NCBI RefSeq assembly: GCF_024809975.1
Contig: NZ_JANUDY010000001.1
Coordinates: forward strand, 496,001-560,000
Length of the DNA stretch: 64,000 nt
DNA from: Comamonas sp. BIGb0152
GTDB lineage: Bacteria > Pseudomonadota > Gammaproteobacteria > Burkholderiales > Burkholderiaceae_C
Direction of reading: 5' to 3'
Part shown: piece after piece, positions 49,536-59,118 of the stretch
Position numbering within the stretch: position 1 is the first letter of the stretch
Layout: each line of letters begins with the position of its first letter
Notes under the pieces: model-generated
Databases searched by the model: none
What the model saw: only the letters and a program-made list of their open reading frames with translations
What the model was told of the DNA's origin: nothing
Translations under genes and position numbers: made by a program

Positions 49536-49565
49536 ATTGTACGAAGGGACTTGCCAGTCATGCAA
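49536..49565 (-). promoter_or_regulatory. Candidate petA promoter
   Basis: On the minus strand TTGCAT (49565-49560), an 18-base spacer and TACAAT (49541-49536). The leader to petA would be about 35 bases. Confidence 0.5.
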
Positions 49566-49627
49566 TGCGCCGAAACCCTTGAAGCTGAGCGATACTAGGC
49601 GTCATCTTTATTTGACAGGAGCAACGC

Positions 49628-50053
49628 ATGAGCTTCATGAAGGAATTCCGCGAGTTTGCGGTCAAGGGCAATGTGATGGACTTGGCCGTGGGCGTGATCA
49701 TCGGCGCGGCCTTTGGCAAGATCGTCGACTCCGTCGTCAACGACCTTATCATGCCTATCGTCGGCCTGGTGTTTGGCAAGCTCGACTTCTCCAACCTCTT
49801 CGTTGTACTAGGCACCGTTCCCGACGGCATTCCGCGCACGCTGGATGCGCTGAAAAAAGCCGGCATTCCGGTGTTCGCTTATGGCAATTTCATCACCGTT
49901 GCGGTGAACTTCGCCATCCTGGCATTCATCATTTTCCTGATGGTCAAGCAGATCAACCGCTTGAAGCGCGAAACCCCCGCAGCCCCAGCTGCAACGCCCG
50001 AAGACGTGGTGCTGCTGCGTGAAATCCGCGACAGCCTGCAGCAAAAGCGTTGA
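49628..50053 (+). CDS. mscL: MscL, large-conductance mechanosensitive channel
   Basis: 141 residues. [20 protein letters not shown] and [20 protein letters not shown] form the N-terminal helix and first span; [20 protein letters not shown] is the second. The cytoplasmic helix ends the protein. It releases solutes on osmotic downshock. A CAGGAG site precedes the ATG, and a strong terminator follows. Confidence 0.97.
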   Translation: MSFMKEFREFAVKGNVMDLAVGVIIGAAFGKIVDSVVNDLIMPIVGLVFGKLDFSNLFVVLGTVPDGIPRTLDALKKAGIPVFAYGNFITVAVNFAILAFIIFLMVKQINRLKRETPAAPAATPEDVVLLREIRDSLQQKR

Positions 50054-50103
50054 TTTTTTGCAACAAAGAAACAGAAATTCTGCTTCTTTTGCACTGACAC
50101 CCC

Positions 50104-50128
50104 AGCAGCCTTCCGAGGCTGCTTTTTT
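50104..50128 (+). terminator. Intrinsic terminator after mscL
   Basis: Arms AGCAGCCT and AGGCTGCT flank a 4-base loop, followed by TTTTT. It reaches the last bases of the convergent pdxA gene. Confidence 0.88.
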
Positions 50129-51185
50129 ATGCCCGTTGTGGCACTGCTGCCAGCCGGCGCGCCATCTGCACTGCCGCTATCAAACTGGCGGCATCGGCCA
50201 GGCCCTGGCCGGCAATATCAAAGGCCGTGCCATGGTCGGGGCTGGTACGCACCAGCGGCAGGCCCAGGGTCACATTCACGCCCTCATCCAGGCCCAGGTA
50301 CTTCACGGGGATCAGGCCCTGGTCGTGGTACATGGCCACCACCACATCAAAGGCGCCAGGGTGCTCGGCACTGTGGCGGGCACGCATGAACACGGTATCG
50401 GGCGGCTCCGGCCCGATCACCTGCATGCCCAGCGCCTGCGCAGCCGCCACCGCGGGCGCAATGTGTTCCAGCTCTTCACGCCCCATCAGGCCGGCTTCTC
50501 CCGCATGGGGGTTGAGCCCCGCCACCGCAATTCTGGGTGGCCGCCCGAGGGCGCGCAGCAAGGCCTCGTGGGTGATGCAGATGGTCTCCAGCACCTGCTC
50601 CTTGGTCACCGCCGCAATGGCATCGCGCAGCGATACATGGATGCTCACCAGCACCGTGCGCAGCGCCTCATTGGCCAGCATCATGCGCACCGGCATCTGG
50701 GCCAGTGGCACACCGGCATGAGCGGCGGCCTCAGCCTGCAGCAACTCGGTATGGCCCGGAAACGCCAGCCCCGCCAGATGCAGCGCCTCTTTGTTGAGTG
50801 GGGCCGTCACCAGCCCGGCAATATGGCCTTGCAAGGCCTGGCGGGCGGCCCAGCGCACGCATTCTGCGGCGGCGCGCCCGGCTTCGGCCTGCACCTGGCC
50901 AAACGGCAAAGGCCCCGGCAATCCCGGCAGGGACAGCACAGGCAGGCAGCGCGGCGGCACCTGCCAGGCATCCTGTGGTTGGGCGATTTCTGCAACCGGT
51001 AGCGCGCAGCGGCCCGGGCCCTGCAAGATCTGCGCGGCGCGCCGCAGGGTCTGCAGTTCGCCGACGACAAAGCAGCCCTGCATCACATCAGGCGCATCGC
51101 GAAAGGCCTTGGCGACGATTTCCGGGCCAATGCCGGCAGGGTCGCCTTGGGTGATGGCGAGCAAGGGAGCGGAGTGCACGGGCAT
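50127..51185 (-). CDS. pdxA: PdxA, 4-hydroxythreonine-4-phosphate dehydrogenase
   Basis: 352 residues from ATG 51185; the frame is open to 51317 but that part overlaps the NIF3 gene. Family motifs are LAITQGDPAGIGPEI at the start, LVTAPLNKEALHLAGLAFPG, GLNPHAGEAGLMGREE, and VVVAMYHDQGLIPVKYLG, with metal-ligand histidines in HTELL, NPHAGE and YHDQG, and RTSPDHGTAFDIAG. It acts in pyridoxal phosphate synthesis. It follows the NIF3 gene by 19 bp. Confidence 0.95.
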   Translation of the reverse strand: MPVHSAPLLAITQGDPAGIGPEIVAKAFRDAPDVMQGCFVVGELQTLRRAAQILQGPGRCALPVAEIAQPQDAWQVPPRCLPVLSLPGLPGPLPFGQVQAEAGRAAAECVRWAARQALQGHIAGLVTAPLNKEALHLAGLAFPGHTELLQAEAAAHAGVPLAQMPVRMMLANEALRTVLVSIHVSLRDAIAAVTKEQVLETICITHEALLRALGRPPRIAVAGLNPHAGEAGLMGREELEHIAPAVAAAQALGMQVIGPEPPDTVFMRARHSAEHPGAFDVVVAMYHDQGLIPVKYLGLDEGVNVTLGLPLVRTSPDHGTAFDIAGQGLADAASLIAAVQMARRLAAVPQRA

Positions 51186-51204
51186 ATCCTTTGATTGGGA
51201 GACT

Positions 51205-51957
51205 TCAGGCGGGGTTGTCGATGTCGATAAAGCAGTGCGCCACACCCAGCTGCTGGGCCACCAGCGCCGCAGCCGCTGGCGCGCCATAGCGCTCGGTGGC
51301 ATGGTGGCCGGCGGCAAAAAAGCTCACGCCCGTCTCACGGGCCAGATGGGCCTGGGGCTCGGAGATCTCACCGGTCAAAAAGCCATCGGCGCCGGCGGCC
51401 ATGGCAGCCTCGAAGTAGCCCTGCGCCCCACCAGTACACCAGGCCATGCGGCGAATAGGCCGTGGCGTTTCGCCGGTCACCAAGGTGACGGAGCGGCCCA
51501 AGGTCTGTTGTATCTGCGCCGCCAACTGCGCCGGAGCGGCTTCAGCCACCGTGCCGATAAAGCCCAGATCCTGCTCCCCAAAGCGTGCGTCGGCCTGCCA
51601 ACCCAGCTGAGCACCCAGTTGGGCGTTGTTGCCCAGTTCTGCATGGGCATCCAGCGGCAGGTGGTAGGCAAACAGATTGATGTCGTGCTGGATCAGCAGC
51701 GCGATACGCTGCTTCATCCAGCCGGTGATGCGGCCGTCATAGCCCCGCCAGAACAGCCCGTGGTGGACAAAGATGGCATCGGCCTGGGCGGCAATTGCCG
51801 CTTCGATCAAGGCCCGGGAGGCCGTCACACCGCTGACCAGCTTGCGAATCTCCGCCTTGCCCTCCACCTGCAAGCCGTTGGGGCCATAGTCTTTGAAGCG
51901 GGCGGGCTGCAGCAGCGCATCAAAGGCCTGCAGCATGTCGTGGCGGGTGGTAGTCAT
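51205..51957 (-). CDS. NIF3/YbgI family metal-binding protein
   Basis: 250 residues. Typical blocks are FKDYGPNGLQVEG, IFVHHGLFWRGYDGRITGWM with two metal-site histidines, NLFAYHLPLDAH, and SFFAAGHHATERYGAPAAAA near the C-terminus. The family forms toroidal hexamers with a dimetal site; the name GTP cyclohydrolase 1 type 2 homologue is used, but the reaction is unclear. It lies upstream of pdxA on the same strand. Confidence 0.93.
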   Translation of the reverse strand: MTTTRHDMLQAFDALLQPARFKDYGPNGLQVEGKAEIRKLVSGVTASRALIEAAIAAQADAIFVHHGLFWRGYDGRITGWMKQRIALLIQHDINLFAYHLPLDAHAELGNNAQLGAQLGWQADARFGEQDLGFIGTVAEAAPAQLAAQIQQTLGRSVTLVTGETPRPIRRMAWCTGGAQGYFEAAMAAGADGFLTGEISEPQAHLARETGVSFFAAGHHATERYGAPAAAALVAQQLGVAHCFIDIDNPA

Positions 51958-52003
51958 GGCGAAATTGTCTCAGACCTGCGTACCCGCACCGGGCCAGCCA
52001 TGA

Positions 52004-52037
52004 GAAAACCCGCTGATGCGAGCGCATGCAGCGGGTT
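52004..52037 (-). terminator. Intrinsic terminator after the MFS gene
   Basis: On the minus strand arms AACCCGCTG/CAGCGGGTT and inner ATGCG/CGCAT (one bulged base) make a 14-bp stem, followed by TTTTC. It separates the MFS gene from NIF3-pdxA. Confidence 0.82.
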
Positions 52038-52063
52038 GCAGTGTCCGTCAGACGCTGGCGAAC

Positions 52064-53380
52064 TTAGCGCTTGGCCACCCAGCCCTTAACGGCCAGCGGC
52101 CAAAAGCCCATGGCCACGCCCAGCACGCCCATCGCTGCCACATAGTGGGCCGGGGCCATCACATCGGCCTGCTGCCAGACGGAGACCAGCATCGGGGTCA
52201 AACCACCGAACACCGCATAGGCCATGTTGTAGGAGAAGGACAGGCCCGTGAAACGCACCTCCGGCGGGAAAGCACGCACGCCCACCACCGGCAGCAGCGA
52301 GATCGCGCCGACGAAGAAGCCCACCAGCGCATAGGTCCAGATCAGCGAGATCTCCGTGCCCGGCAGGTTCAGGTAGAACAGGTAGGCGGTGACGGCCATG
52401 CCGCCCCAGCCCAGCACCATGGCGGCACGCGTGCCCCATTGGTCCGACAGCCAGCCCCAGAACACGCAGCCGATGGTCAAGGTCACGGTGGCCACCGCAT
52501 TGGCCTTGAGGGCCACGGCAGGCGCAATATGGAACACCTTTTGCAGGTAGGACGGCGTGAACAGAATCACCACCACCACGGCGGTGGACAGGATCCAGGT
52601 CATCAGCGCCACGACAACGCTGGCTTCACGGTGGTCGCGCAAAATTGTTTTCAGCGGCAGTTCACGGTCTACCTTTTTGCGCGCTTGCATCTCCTGGAAG
52701 ATGGGGGTCTCATGCAAGAACTTGCGCAGGTACACCGACACCAAGCCAAACACACCGCCCAGGATGAACGGAATGCGCCAGGCCCAGTCGTGGATCTCAG
52801 CCGGGCTGTAGACGCTGTTGAGCCAGACGCCAATGATCGAGCCCAGGAAGATGCCGCCGGTAATGCCCGACGTCAGCGAGCCAATGGCAAAGCCATAGCG
52901 CTTGGCCGGCGCATGCTCGGCCACAAACACCCAGGCGCCAGGCATCTCGCCGCCAATGGCCGCGCCTTGCAGCACGCGCATGGCCAGCAGCAGGAACGGA
53001 GCGGCCAGGCCAATGGTTTCATAGGTGGGCAGCAGGCCAATGACCAGGGTGGGCACCGCCATCAGGAACACCGACAAGGTGAACATGCGCTTGCGGCCCA
53101 GAATGTCGCCGTAGTGCGCAATCAAAATGCCGCCGATGGGGCGGGCCAGGTAACCGGCCGCAAAAATGCCCAGGGTCTGCAGCTGGCGCATCCAGTCCGG
53201 CATGGAGGGCGGGAAGAACAGCGCGCCCAGCACATTGGCGAAAAAGACAAACACCACGAAGTCATAAAACTCCAGGGTGCCGCCCAGGGCCGACAGGCCC
53301 AGGGTCTTGTAGTCGTCCCGGTTCAGGGGGCGGTTGGCAGGTGCGGCGGCCGCACCTTGTTCAGCAGTCAGCGAAGTCAT
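52064..53380 (-). CDS. MFS transporter, metabolite:H+ symporter type (ProP/KgtP-like)
   Basis: 438 residues from ATG 53380, preceded by GAGGAC. Twelve spans are expected. Early features are GGTLEFYDFVVFVFFANVLG with the family-type acidic residues, and the loop 2-3 motif GGILIAHYGDILGRKRMFTL. QGAAIGGEMPGAWVFVAEHA is typical of the metabolite:H+ symporter branch. The substrate (an organic acid or osmolyte) cannot be told. It appears to be transcribed alone. Confidence 0.9.
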   Translation of the reverse strand: MTSLTAEQGAAAAPANRPLNRDDYKTLGLSALGGTLEFYDFVVFVFFANVLGALFFPPSMPDWMRQLQTLGIFAAGYLARPIGGILIAHYGDILGRKRMFTLSVFLMAVPTLVIGLLPTYETIGLAAPFLLLAMRVLQGAAIGGEMPGAWVFVAEHAPAKRYGFAIGSLTSGITGGIFLGSIIGVWLNSVYSPAEIHDWAWRIPFILGGVFGLVSVYLRKFLHETPIFQEMQARKKVDRELPLKTILRDHREASVVVALMTWILSTAVVVVILFTPSYLQKVFHIAPAVALKANAVATVTLTIGCVFWGWLSDQWGTRAAMVLGWGGMAVTAYLFYLNLPGTEISLIWTYALVGFFVGAISLLPVVGVRAFPPEVRFTGLSFSYNMAYAVFGGLTPMLVSVWQQADVMAPAHYVAAMGVLGVAMGFWPLAVKGWVAKR

Positions 53381-53961
53381 GTGTCCTCTACATTTCAGAG
53401 CAGGACAGCGCAAAGCGCAGCGCGTTGTGGGCGCATATCAAGGGGTTCGTCGAAACCCGGGATGGCGGGAGTCAGGGCAAGCGAGAGAGGGGATGGGCCC
53501 GTTCGCAGGGAACCGCGATGAGCTGAAAAGCGCAGTCAAAAGGTTTGAATCCCATTCTAGGTACATACCCTGGTAGCCTCGGCCATGTCACGAAAAGTAT
53601 CCCCCGCAACTAGGGCATGGCGGGGCGGCCATCGGCCATGGGGGCGACGGCATTGTTCCGGAAGCAACTTATTTTCCAGAAATTCGCAGAAAACCGCCGC
53701 GATTGGCGTCGTTTGGAGAACAATGTCGCCTCCATGACATCGTGGAAGACGATGGAACACATCGCAGATGACACTGAGGATTGCCGTCGGCTGGCCCATC
53801 CATGGCAAGCTTGCCCGCAGCGCTGAACCCCCTGAGTGCTTGCACACTGCGCGTTGCAGCCCCTGCCACAAACGCCAGTGCCATAATCCATGGCAATGCG
53901 CTGTCTGCGCCGCACCTGGCCACCGCCAGGCGCAGCCACCCCACACCCTACCCCAGGTTTT
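53381..53961. other. 581-bp divergent spacer between the MFS and DegS-like genes
   Basis: No gene was supported. Short open frames here lack family resemblance, ribosome sites and consistent codon bias. No convincing promoter, operator or RNA structure was seen, though both flanking genes must start from here. Confidence 0.4.
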
Positions 53962-55125
53962 ATGAAACGCCTCTGGCTATTTTTTGCACAATCGGTCACC
54001 GTCCTGCTGGCCCTGTACTTTATCGTCGTCACCCTGCAGCCCGGCTGGCTGCAGCGCAACAATGCCGTGCGCAGCAATGCGGGCATCGCCTTGATCGAGG
54101 CGCCGCAAAGCGAAGCCAACCGGGCCAGCGTAGCCACCAGCAGTTTCAGCCCGGCCGCTAAAAAAGCCTCCCCTGCGGTGGTCAGCATCAATACCAGCAC
54201 CTCGGTGCGCCATCCCCGTGCCAATGACCCCTGGTTCCAGTTCTTCTTTGGCGACCAGGGTGTGCAAAACCAGGCGGGCCTGGGCAGCGGCGTGATCGTC
54301 AGCCCCGATGGCTATGTGCTCACCAACAACCACGTGGTGGAAGCGGCTGATGACATCGAAGTTACCCTGACCGATGGCCGCAAAGCCAAGGGCACCGTTA
54401 TCGGTACCGACCCGGAAACCGATTTGGCCATCCTCAAGATCAGCCTGGACAAGCTGCCCGTCATCGTGCTGGGCAATTCGGAATCCGCCGAAGTTGGCGA
54501 CCAGGTGCTGGCCATTGGCAACCCCTTTGGCGTGGGCCAAACCGTCACCAGCGGCATCATCAGCGCGCTGGGCCGCAGTGAGCTGGGCATCAACACCTTC
54601 GAGAACTTCATCCAGACCGATGCGGCCATCAACCCCGGCAACTCCGGCGGCGCGTTGGTCGACGTGAACGGCAACCTGGTGGGCATCAACACGGCGATCT
54701 ATTCGCGCTCGGGCGGCAGCATGGGCATTGGCTTTGCCATCCCCGTGGCCCTGGCCAAGAATGTGCTCGACAGCATCGTGCGCGACGGCAAGGTCACCCG
54801 AGGCTGGATCGGCGTGGAGCCCAACGACCTGACCCCGGAGCTGGCCGAAACCTTTGGCGTCAAGGCCGACTCGGGTGTGATCATCACCGGCGTGCTGCAA
54901 AGCGGCCCTGCCGCCAATGCCGGCATCCGCCCCGGTGATGTGATCACTCAGATTGGCGACATGCAGGTACACCATGTGCAAAGCCTGCTGACCGCCGTGG
55001 CCGCCCTGGTACCCGGCACCGCCGCCCAAGTGCAACTGCGCCGTGGCGACCAGAGCCTGACCCTGCCCATCACGCCTGGTACCCGGCCGGTCAACAACCG
55101 CGCCATGCCCCAAGGCCGGCGTTGA
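53962..55125 (+). CDS. DegS/AlgW-like trypsin-type serine protease with one PDZ domain
   Basis: 387 residues from ATG 53962; the frame is open to 53890 but the shorter start gives the expected membrane anchor (RLWLFFAQSVTVLLALYFIV). The catalytic triad is H124 (TNNHVVEA), D154 (DPETDLAIL) and S228 (NPGNSGGALV). A single C-terminal PDZ domain spans about 285-380 (GWIGVEPNDLTPELAETFGV). One anchor, one protease and one PDZ is the DegS plan; DegS and AlgW start the sigma-E response by cutting the anti-sigma factor. No sigma-E or RseA gene is in the window, so the pathway is an inference. Confidence 0.92.
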   Translation: MKRLWLFFAQSVTVLLALYFIVVTLQPGWLQRNNAVRSNAGIALIEAPQSEANRASVATSSFSPAAKKASPAVVSINTSTSVRHPRANDPWFQFFFGDQGVQNQAGLGSGVIVSPDGYVLTNNHVVEAADDIEVTLTDGRKAKGTVIGTDPETDLAILKISLDKLPVIVLGNSESAEVGDQVLAIGNPFGVGQTVTSGIISALGRSELGINTFENFIQTDAAINPGNSGGALVDVNGNLVGINTAIYSRSGGSMGIGFAIPVALAKNVLDSIVRDGKVTRGWIGVEPNDLTPELAETFGVKADSGVIITGVLQSGPAANAGIRPGDVITQIGDMQVHHVQSLLTAVAALVPGTAAQVQLRRGDQSLTLPITPGTRPVNNRAMPQGRR

Positions 55126-55243
55126 GGCCTGGCGAAGCGCTTTGTCAGCGTCCTCGCCTGGACTCCCGAGCGTAGTGGATAGCCAAGCTTGATGCCTCTG
55201 GTCTCCGCACTCACATCGCTCACACTGCGTATCTGGCCCACTA

Positions 55244-55289
55244 ACACCAAAGCCCCGGCAGACTTCAGGTCAGCGCGGGGCTTTGGTGT
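55244..55289. terminator. Long-stem hairpin between convergent DegS-like and tatC genes
   Basis: Perfect 14-bp arms starting ACACCAAAGCCCCG flank an 18-base loop. T-runs are short on both strands. The arms share an 11-bp core (CCAAAGCCCCG) with the rpmA terminator at 31391-31426. Confidence 0.6.
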
Positions 55290-55305
55290 ATCTGGGTAAC
55301 GGCGT

Positions 55306-56100
55306 TTAGGCCGCTGCGTCAGGATCTGCTTCTTCTTCCTTCTTGGGCTGGTTGCGAGAGAACCAGGTGGCGCCCAGAATACCGACCTCATACAGAATGC
55401 ACATGGGCACGGCCAAAGAAATTTGCGAGAGCACATCGGGCGGCGTCACCACGGCAGCGATGACAAAAGACAGCACGATAAAGTAGCCCCGGAAGGACTT
55501 GAGCTTGGCAATGTCCACGATACCCAGGCGCACCAGCAAGATCACCACAATCGGCACCTGAAAAGCCAGGCCGAATGCCAGGTACAGCGACAAAATGGCC
55601 TCGACATAAGAGGCAATATCCGGCGTTGCGGCCACGCTTGACGGCGTGAAATGCTGGATAAAACCAAACATGCGATCGAGCACAAACAGCTGCACAAAGG
55701 CAATGCCGGCATAAGCCAGCATGCTGCCGAAAAAAATCAAGGGCAGCGCAAACTTCTTTTCATGCATGTACAGGCCCGGTGCTACAAAGGCCCAGAGCTG
55801 GTACATGATCCAGGGCAGCGCCAGCAAAATCGCTGCCATACCCAGCACCTTGAGCGGCACGATAAAAGGCGAGAAAACGCCCACGGCAATCAGCTTGGCG
55901 TCGGGCGGCATGTGCATCTTGATCGGGTGGGCGATGAAGTCCATCAGCCCATCCGGGCCGGGCCAGAAAGCCAGCAAAGCCAGGGCCACCAGAACGCCAC
56001 CCACGCTGTAGAGCAGCCTATTGCGCAGCTCCATCAGGTGCTGCACAAAGGGCTGCTCGGTGCCGGCCAGCTCGTCGTCTTTGGAAGGGGTTTCGGACAT
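55306..56100 (-). CDS. tatC: TatC, twin-arginine translocase receptor subunit
   Basis: 264 residues. MELRNRLLYSVGGVLVALAL after the N-terminal EQPFVQHL is the signal-binding TatC start, and FRGYFIVLSFVIAAVVTPPD is the conserved fifth-span region. Six spans are expected. TatC with TatB binds twin-arginine signals; likely clients encoded here are the Rieske protein and possibly the lytic transglycosylase. It is last of tatA-tatB-tatC. Confidence 0.97.
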   Translation of the reverse strand: MSETPSKDDELAGTEQPFVQHLMELRNRLLYSVGGVLVALALLAFWPGPDGLMDFIAHPIKMHMPPDAKLIAVGVFSPFIVPLKVLGMAAILLALPWIMYQLWAFVAPGLYMHEKKFALPLIFFGSMLAYAGIAFVQLFVLDRMFGFIQHFTPSSVAATPDIASYVEAILSLYLAFGLAFQVPIVVILLVRLGIVDIAKLKSFRGYFIVLSFVIAAVVTPPDVLSQISLAVPMCILYEVGILGATWFSRNQPKKEEEADPDAAA

Positions 56101-56237
56101 GGGGATATCTGTTGCGAATCAATGCATCACCAAAGCGCAGCACTGCTTGGCAGGCTGCGCCGTGGCGGCTGATGGGAATGCCAGGAAGAAAACATGCCAA
56201 CGCCCTGCTCTTGGAGCCTGCTGCGTTGCGAGCGCCA

Positions 56238-56762
56238 TCACAGGCCGGACGATGGCTTTTTGGGCCGGAAACGCGCCACCCGCGCCGCGCCCGACTGCAC
56301 ATGGGTGCGTACACCGGCATGGTGCTTGTACCACTGCGGCGTCGCACCCTTTTTCACGCGCCAATTCTTGCGAGGATGCTGGTAGACCGGTGTCACCGCA
56401 GATACCGAACTGCCGTCATAGCCTTCGGCATAGGGATCGGCCGTGTAAAAACTGTCGTCGCTGCCCGAGCCAGACGTGCTGCCGTTCGCCTGGTCGTTGA
56501 GATCCTTCTCGAAGTCCGAGGAGTTGGTGCGGATGGTGTTTTCCACATCACGCGCCGCCGACTCGACGTTCTCCTTCATCTTGCGCAGCTCATCGAGCTC
56601 CATCGAGCGGTTGACCTCGGACTTGACGTCATTCACATAGCGCTGCGCCTTGCCCAGCAAGGTGCCTACCGTGCGTGCAACGCGCGGCAGTTTTTCAGGG
56701 CCGATCACGATCAGTGCTACCGCACCGATCAAGGCCATCTTGGAAATACCGAGATCAAACAT
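56238..56762 (-). CDS. tatB: TatB, twin-arginine translocase subunit
   Basis: 174 residues from ATG 56762 ([20 protein letters not shown]), the typical TatB start with FxxG and E-containing [13 protein letters not shown]. An amphipathic helix and a long charged helix follow, then a low-complexity Ser/Gly/Asp region. The C-terminus [13 protein letters not shown] is basic. It lies 65 bp after tatA. Confidence 0.95.
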   Translation of the reverse strand: MFDLGISKMALIGAVALIVIGPEKLPRVARTVGTLLGKAQRYVNDVKSEVNRSMELDELRKMKENVESAARDVENTIRTNSSDFEKDLNDQANGSTSGSGSDDSFYTADPYAEGYDGSSVSAVTPVYQHPRKNWRVKKGATPQWYKHHAGVRTHVQSGAARVARFRPKKPSSGL

Positions 56763-56827
56763 TCCAACCCCATCGAATGCACACAAGCGGTTGCTGCAGC
56801 TGGTCTGCAGCCCCTGTCATGCGCACA

Positions 56828-57079
56828 TCAGCCCTTGTTCTTGGCTTCGACGTCGATGGTGGTGTTCTTGTCAGCCACTGGCGACTGACCCACTTGCTGT
56901 GCCGTGGTCGTCGTGGATGCCGCTGGGGAGGCGGACTCGCCACCGTCCTTGATGCCATCCTTGAAGCCCTTGACGGCACCACCCAGATCGGTGCCGATGT
57001 TTTTGAGCTTCTTGGTACCGAAAACCAGCACCACGATGAGCAAAACAATCAGCCAATGCCAAACAGAAAAGGAACCCAT
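56828..57079 (-). CDS. tatA: TatA, twin-arginine translocase pore subunit
   Basis: 83 residues. [20 protein letters not shown] is followed by the [20 protein letters not shown] amphipathic helix, the standard TatA core. It forms the translocation pore with TatBC. It is first of the three tat genes and lies downstream of hinT. Confidence 0.97.
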   Translation of the reverse strand: MGSFSVWHWLIVLLIVVLVFGTKKLKNIGTDLGGAVKGFKDGIKDGGESASPAASTTTTAQQVGQSPVADKNTTIDVEAKNKG

Positions 57080-57182
57080 GAAATTCTCCTAGCGAATATG
57101 TGCATTTTAGACGCCTTGGACGTCTACCGGTTTCGTAATACTGTCACGCGGCGAGGTCTTCGCCCGCAGGCCAAGGCTGCAA

Positions 57183-57539
57183 TCAGCCCTTTTTCCAGGG
57201 ACGGGGGCCGCCCAGCAGGTGGATGTGCAGATGGTGCACTTCTTGGCCACCCTCTTCGCCGGTGTTGATCATCAGGCGGAAACCGCCCTGCGGATACGGG
57301 TTGCAGCCATTGGCCTGGGCCAACTCGGGCGCCTTGGCCAGCATGCGGCCCAGCAAGGGGGCCTCTTGCGCACCCACTTGGGCCATCGAGGGGATATGCA
57401 GCTTGGGCACCATCAGCAAATGCACGGGCGCGGCTGGGTGGATGTCTTTGAAGACCAGCATGTCCTCGTCTTCATAGACCTTGCTCGAAGGGATGTGGCC
57501 GGCAATGATTTTGCAAAAAAGGCAGTCTGGATCGTGCAT
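57183..57539 (-). CDS. hinT: HinT-like HIT hydrolase
   Basis: 118 residues. It starts MHDPDCLFCKIIAGHIPSSK, typical of Hint proteins, and carries the triad H103, H105 and H107 in VHHLHIHLLGGRP-like VHHLHIHLLGG. HinT hydrolyses nucleoside phosphoramidates. It lies between the patatin gene and tatA, all on the minus strand. Confidence 0.94.
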   Translation of the reverse strand: MHDPDCLFCKIIAGHIPSSKVYEDEDMLVFKDIHPAAPVHLLMVPKLHIPSMAQVGAQEAPLLGRMLAKAPELAQANGCNPYPQGGFRLMINTGEEGGQEVHHLHIHLLGGPRPWKKG

Positions 57540-57635
57540 AAAGTCTTATCTATCAAAACAACCGTGCCGCCGCAAATAGGCGGCCCGCAGTGGCAGGTAG
57601 GCTGCAAGCAGCAACCGTGCCAAGAGTGATCTTGC

Positions 57636-58736
57636 CTACACCTTGAAGCCGGAACGCACGCCGACATCCGCCCGGTGCTTGGTCAGCCAGTTCTCTCCGG
57701 AGACTCGGCCGCGCTCAGCCAATTCGCGCACAAAGGGCGCATCCGAGCGGTTCTTGCTCGACGCACCATAGCTTTTGAGCACGGACCCGCCGTCCACATG
57801 GTGCATCAGCATGTACTTGTAACGCTCCCGGTCCAGCTTGCCATCATCGAGCAGGCGGCGCACAAAGCCCATGGCGCGCAGCTCGGCCAGCAAGCTGGCG
57901 TTGAAGGTGATTTCGTTGATGCGGTCCATGATCTCCTGGACATTGGTCGGCACCTCGTTGTACTCAATGGGGTTGAGCTGCACCAGCAAGACATCGCTGT
58001 TACCCGTCTGGTAGATCAGCGGGTAGAGCAAGGGGTTGCCGGAGTAGCCGCCATCCCAGTAGTACTGGTCCTTGATCTCGACAGCCTTGTACATCATCGG
58101 CAGGCAGGCCGAGGCCATCACGGCATCAGCCGTCAAGCGCTTGCCGCTAAACACTTCGCCCTTGCCAGTGCGCACGTTGGTGGCACAGACAAACACGCGG
58201 GGGGCGTTGCGCCCCTGCTCATGCTGCAGAAATTCAAAATCCACCACCTTTTCGAGCAGGCGGCGCAGCGGGTTGATATCCAGCGGGTTGGTCTGGTAAG
58301 GCGAAAGCCACTGGCTCATCATGTCCCAGATGGCCTTGCCAGCCATGGGCACGCCGGCCATCAGGCTACCCATGGTGCCCACCCCTTCCCAGAACTGCGT
58401 CAAGCTCTCGCGGGCCGATTCGCAACCCGCATCATGCGCTTTGCGCCGATCGGTTTCGGTGGCAGCGGCTTTGCCGTAGCCATAGGCCATCACCACGGCA
58501 TTCATCGCCCCGGCGCTGGTGCCACTCACACCTTCTATCCACAGGCTGCGGTCTGCCAGCAAGGCATCGAGCACGCCCCAGGTAAAGGCGCCATGTGAGC
58601 CACCACCCTGCAAGGCCAGGCTGATCGGGGGCGTGTTGTCATCCACCCCTTTGGAACGCAGCACCCGTTTGGGCGCTTCGGCTTCCGATGCACCAGGCGG
58701 CTCAGGCACATCCGGGAGTGGACTGGCGCTAGCCAT
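57636..58736 (-). CDS. Patatin-like phospholipase
   Basis: 366 residues. The oxyanion hole is GGGSHG at 44-49, the nucleophile Ser74 in GTSAG (72-76), and the catalytic aspartate Asp228 in DGG. No signal peptide is visible, so it is cytosolic or membrane-associated. Patatins hydrolyse acyl esters of phospholipids. The start overlaps the DUF4870 gene end by 8 bp, indicating co-transcription with the hisIE-tat run. The substrate is unknown. Confidence 0.93.
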   Translation of the reverse strand: MASASPLPDVPEPPGASEAEAPKRVLRSKGVDDNTPPISLALQGGGSHGAFTWGVLDALLADRSLWIEGVSGTSAGAMNAVVMAYGYGKAAATETDRRKAHDAGCESARESLTQFWEGVGTMGSLMAGVPMAGKAIWDMMSQWLSPYQTNPLDINPLRRLLEKVVDFEFLQHEQGRNAPRVFVCATNVRTGKGEVFSGKRLTADAVMASACLPMMYKAVEIKDQYYWDGGYSGNPLLYPLIYQTGNSDVLLVQLNPIEYNEVPTNVQEIMDRINEITFNASLLAELRAMGFVRRLLDDGKLDRERYKYMLMHHVDGGSVLKSYGASSKNRSDAPFVRELAERGRVSGENWLTKHRADVGVRSGFKV

Positions 58737-59118
58737 TGATCGCCTGGTCTTTGTTCATCGCCAGCATGCCTCGCACGATGCGGTAGAGGAACCAGATAGA
58801 AATCAGGGTCCAGGCAATCCAGCCGGGAACGACGAAGAGGAACCACAGTGGCGCGGTGATGACATACAACACACCGGCCCAGACCACGCTGCGGATGCGC
58901 CAGGAAAAATGGCTTTGCTGCCAGGTACCCTGCGCATCACTGCGCTTGACCAGGTCAATCACCAGCGCGATCAGCAGCAGCACGATGCTGGCCTGCGCGG
59001 TGGGCACCACCGCTGCCACGGCCACAATCAGGTGCAGCAGATAGCTGACCCAACCCCAGGTTTTGAGGCTTTCCATCGCTGCCGAATCGACAGTCTTCAC
59101 ATCGACCACATCATTCAT
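58729..59118 (-). CDS. DUF4870 family membrane protein
   Basis: 129 residues with about three to four hydrophobic spans ([54 protein letters not shown]). The [18 protein letters not shown] loop is typical of this small family. Function unknown. It overlaps hisE by 4 bp (ATGA) and patatin by 8 bp. Confidence 0.85.
   Translation of the reverse strand: MNDVVDVKTVDSAAMESLKTWGWVSYLLHLIVAVAAVVPTAQASIVLLLIALVIDLVKRSDAQGTWQQSHFSWRIRSVVWAGVLYVITAPLWFLFVVPGWIAWTLISIWFLYRIVRGMLAMNKDQAING

Noticed and set aside
53610-54224. 204-codon minus-strand frame in and beyond the MFS/DegS spacer
   Set aside because: It overlaps the DegS-like coding region antisense, has no recognisable domain and no ribosome site.
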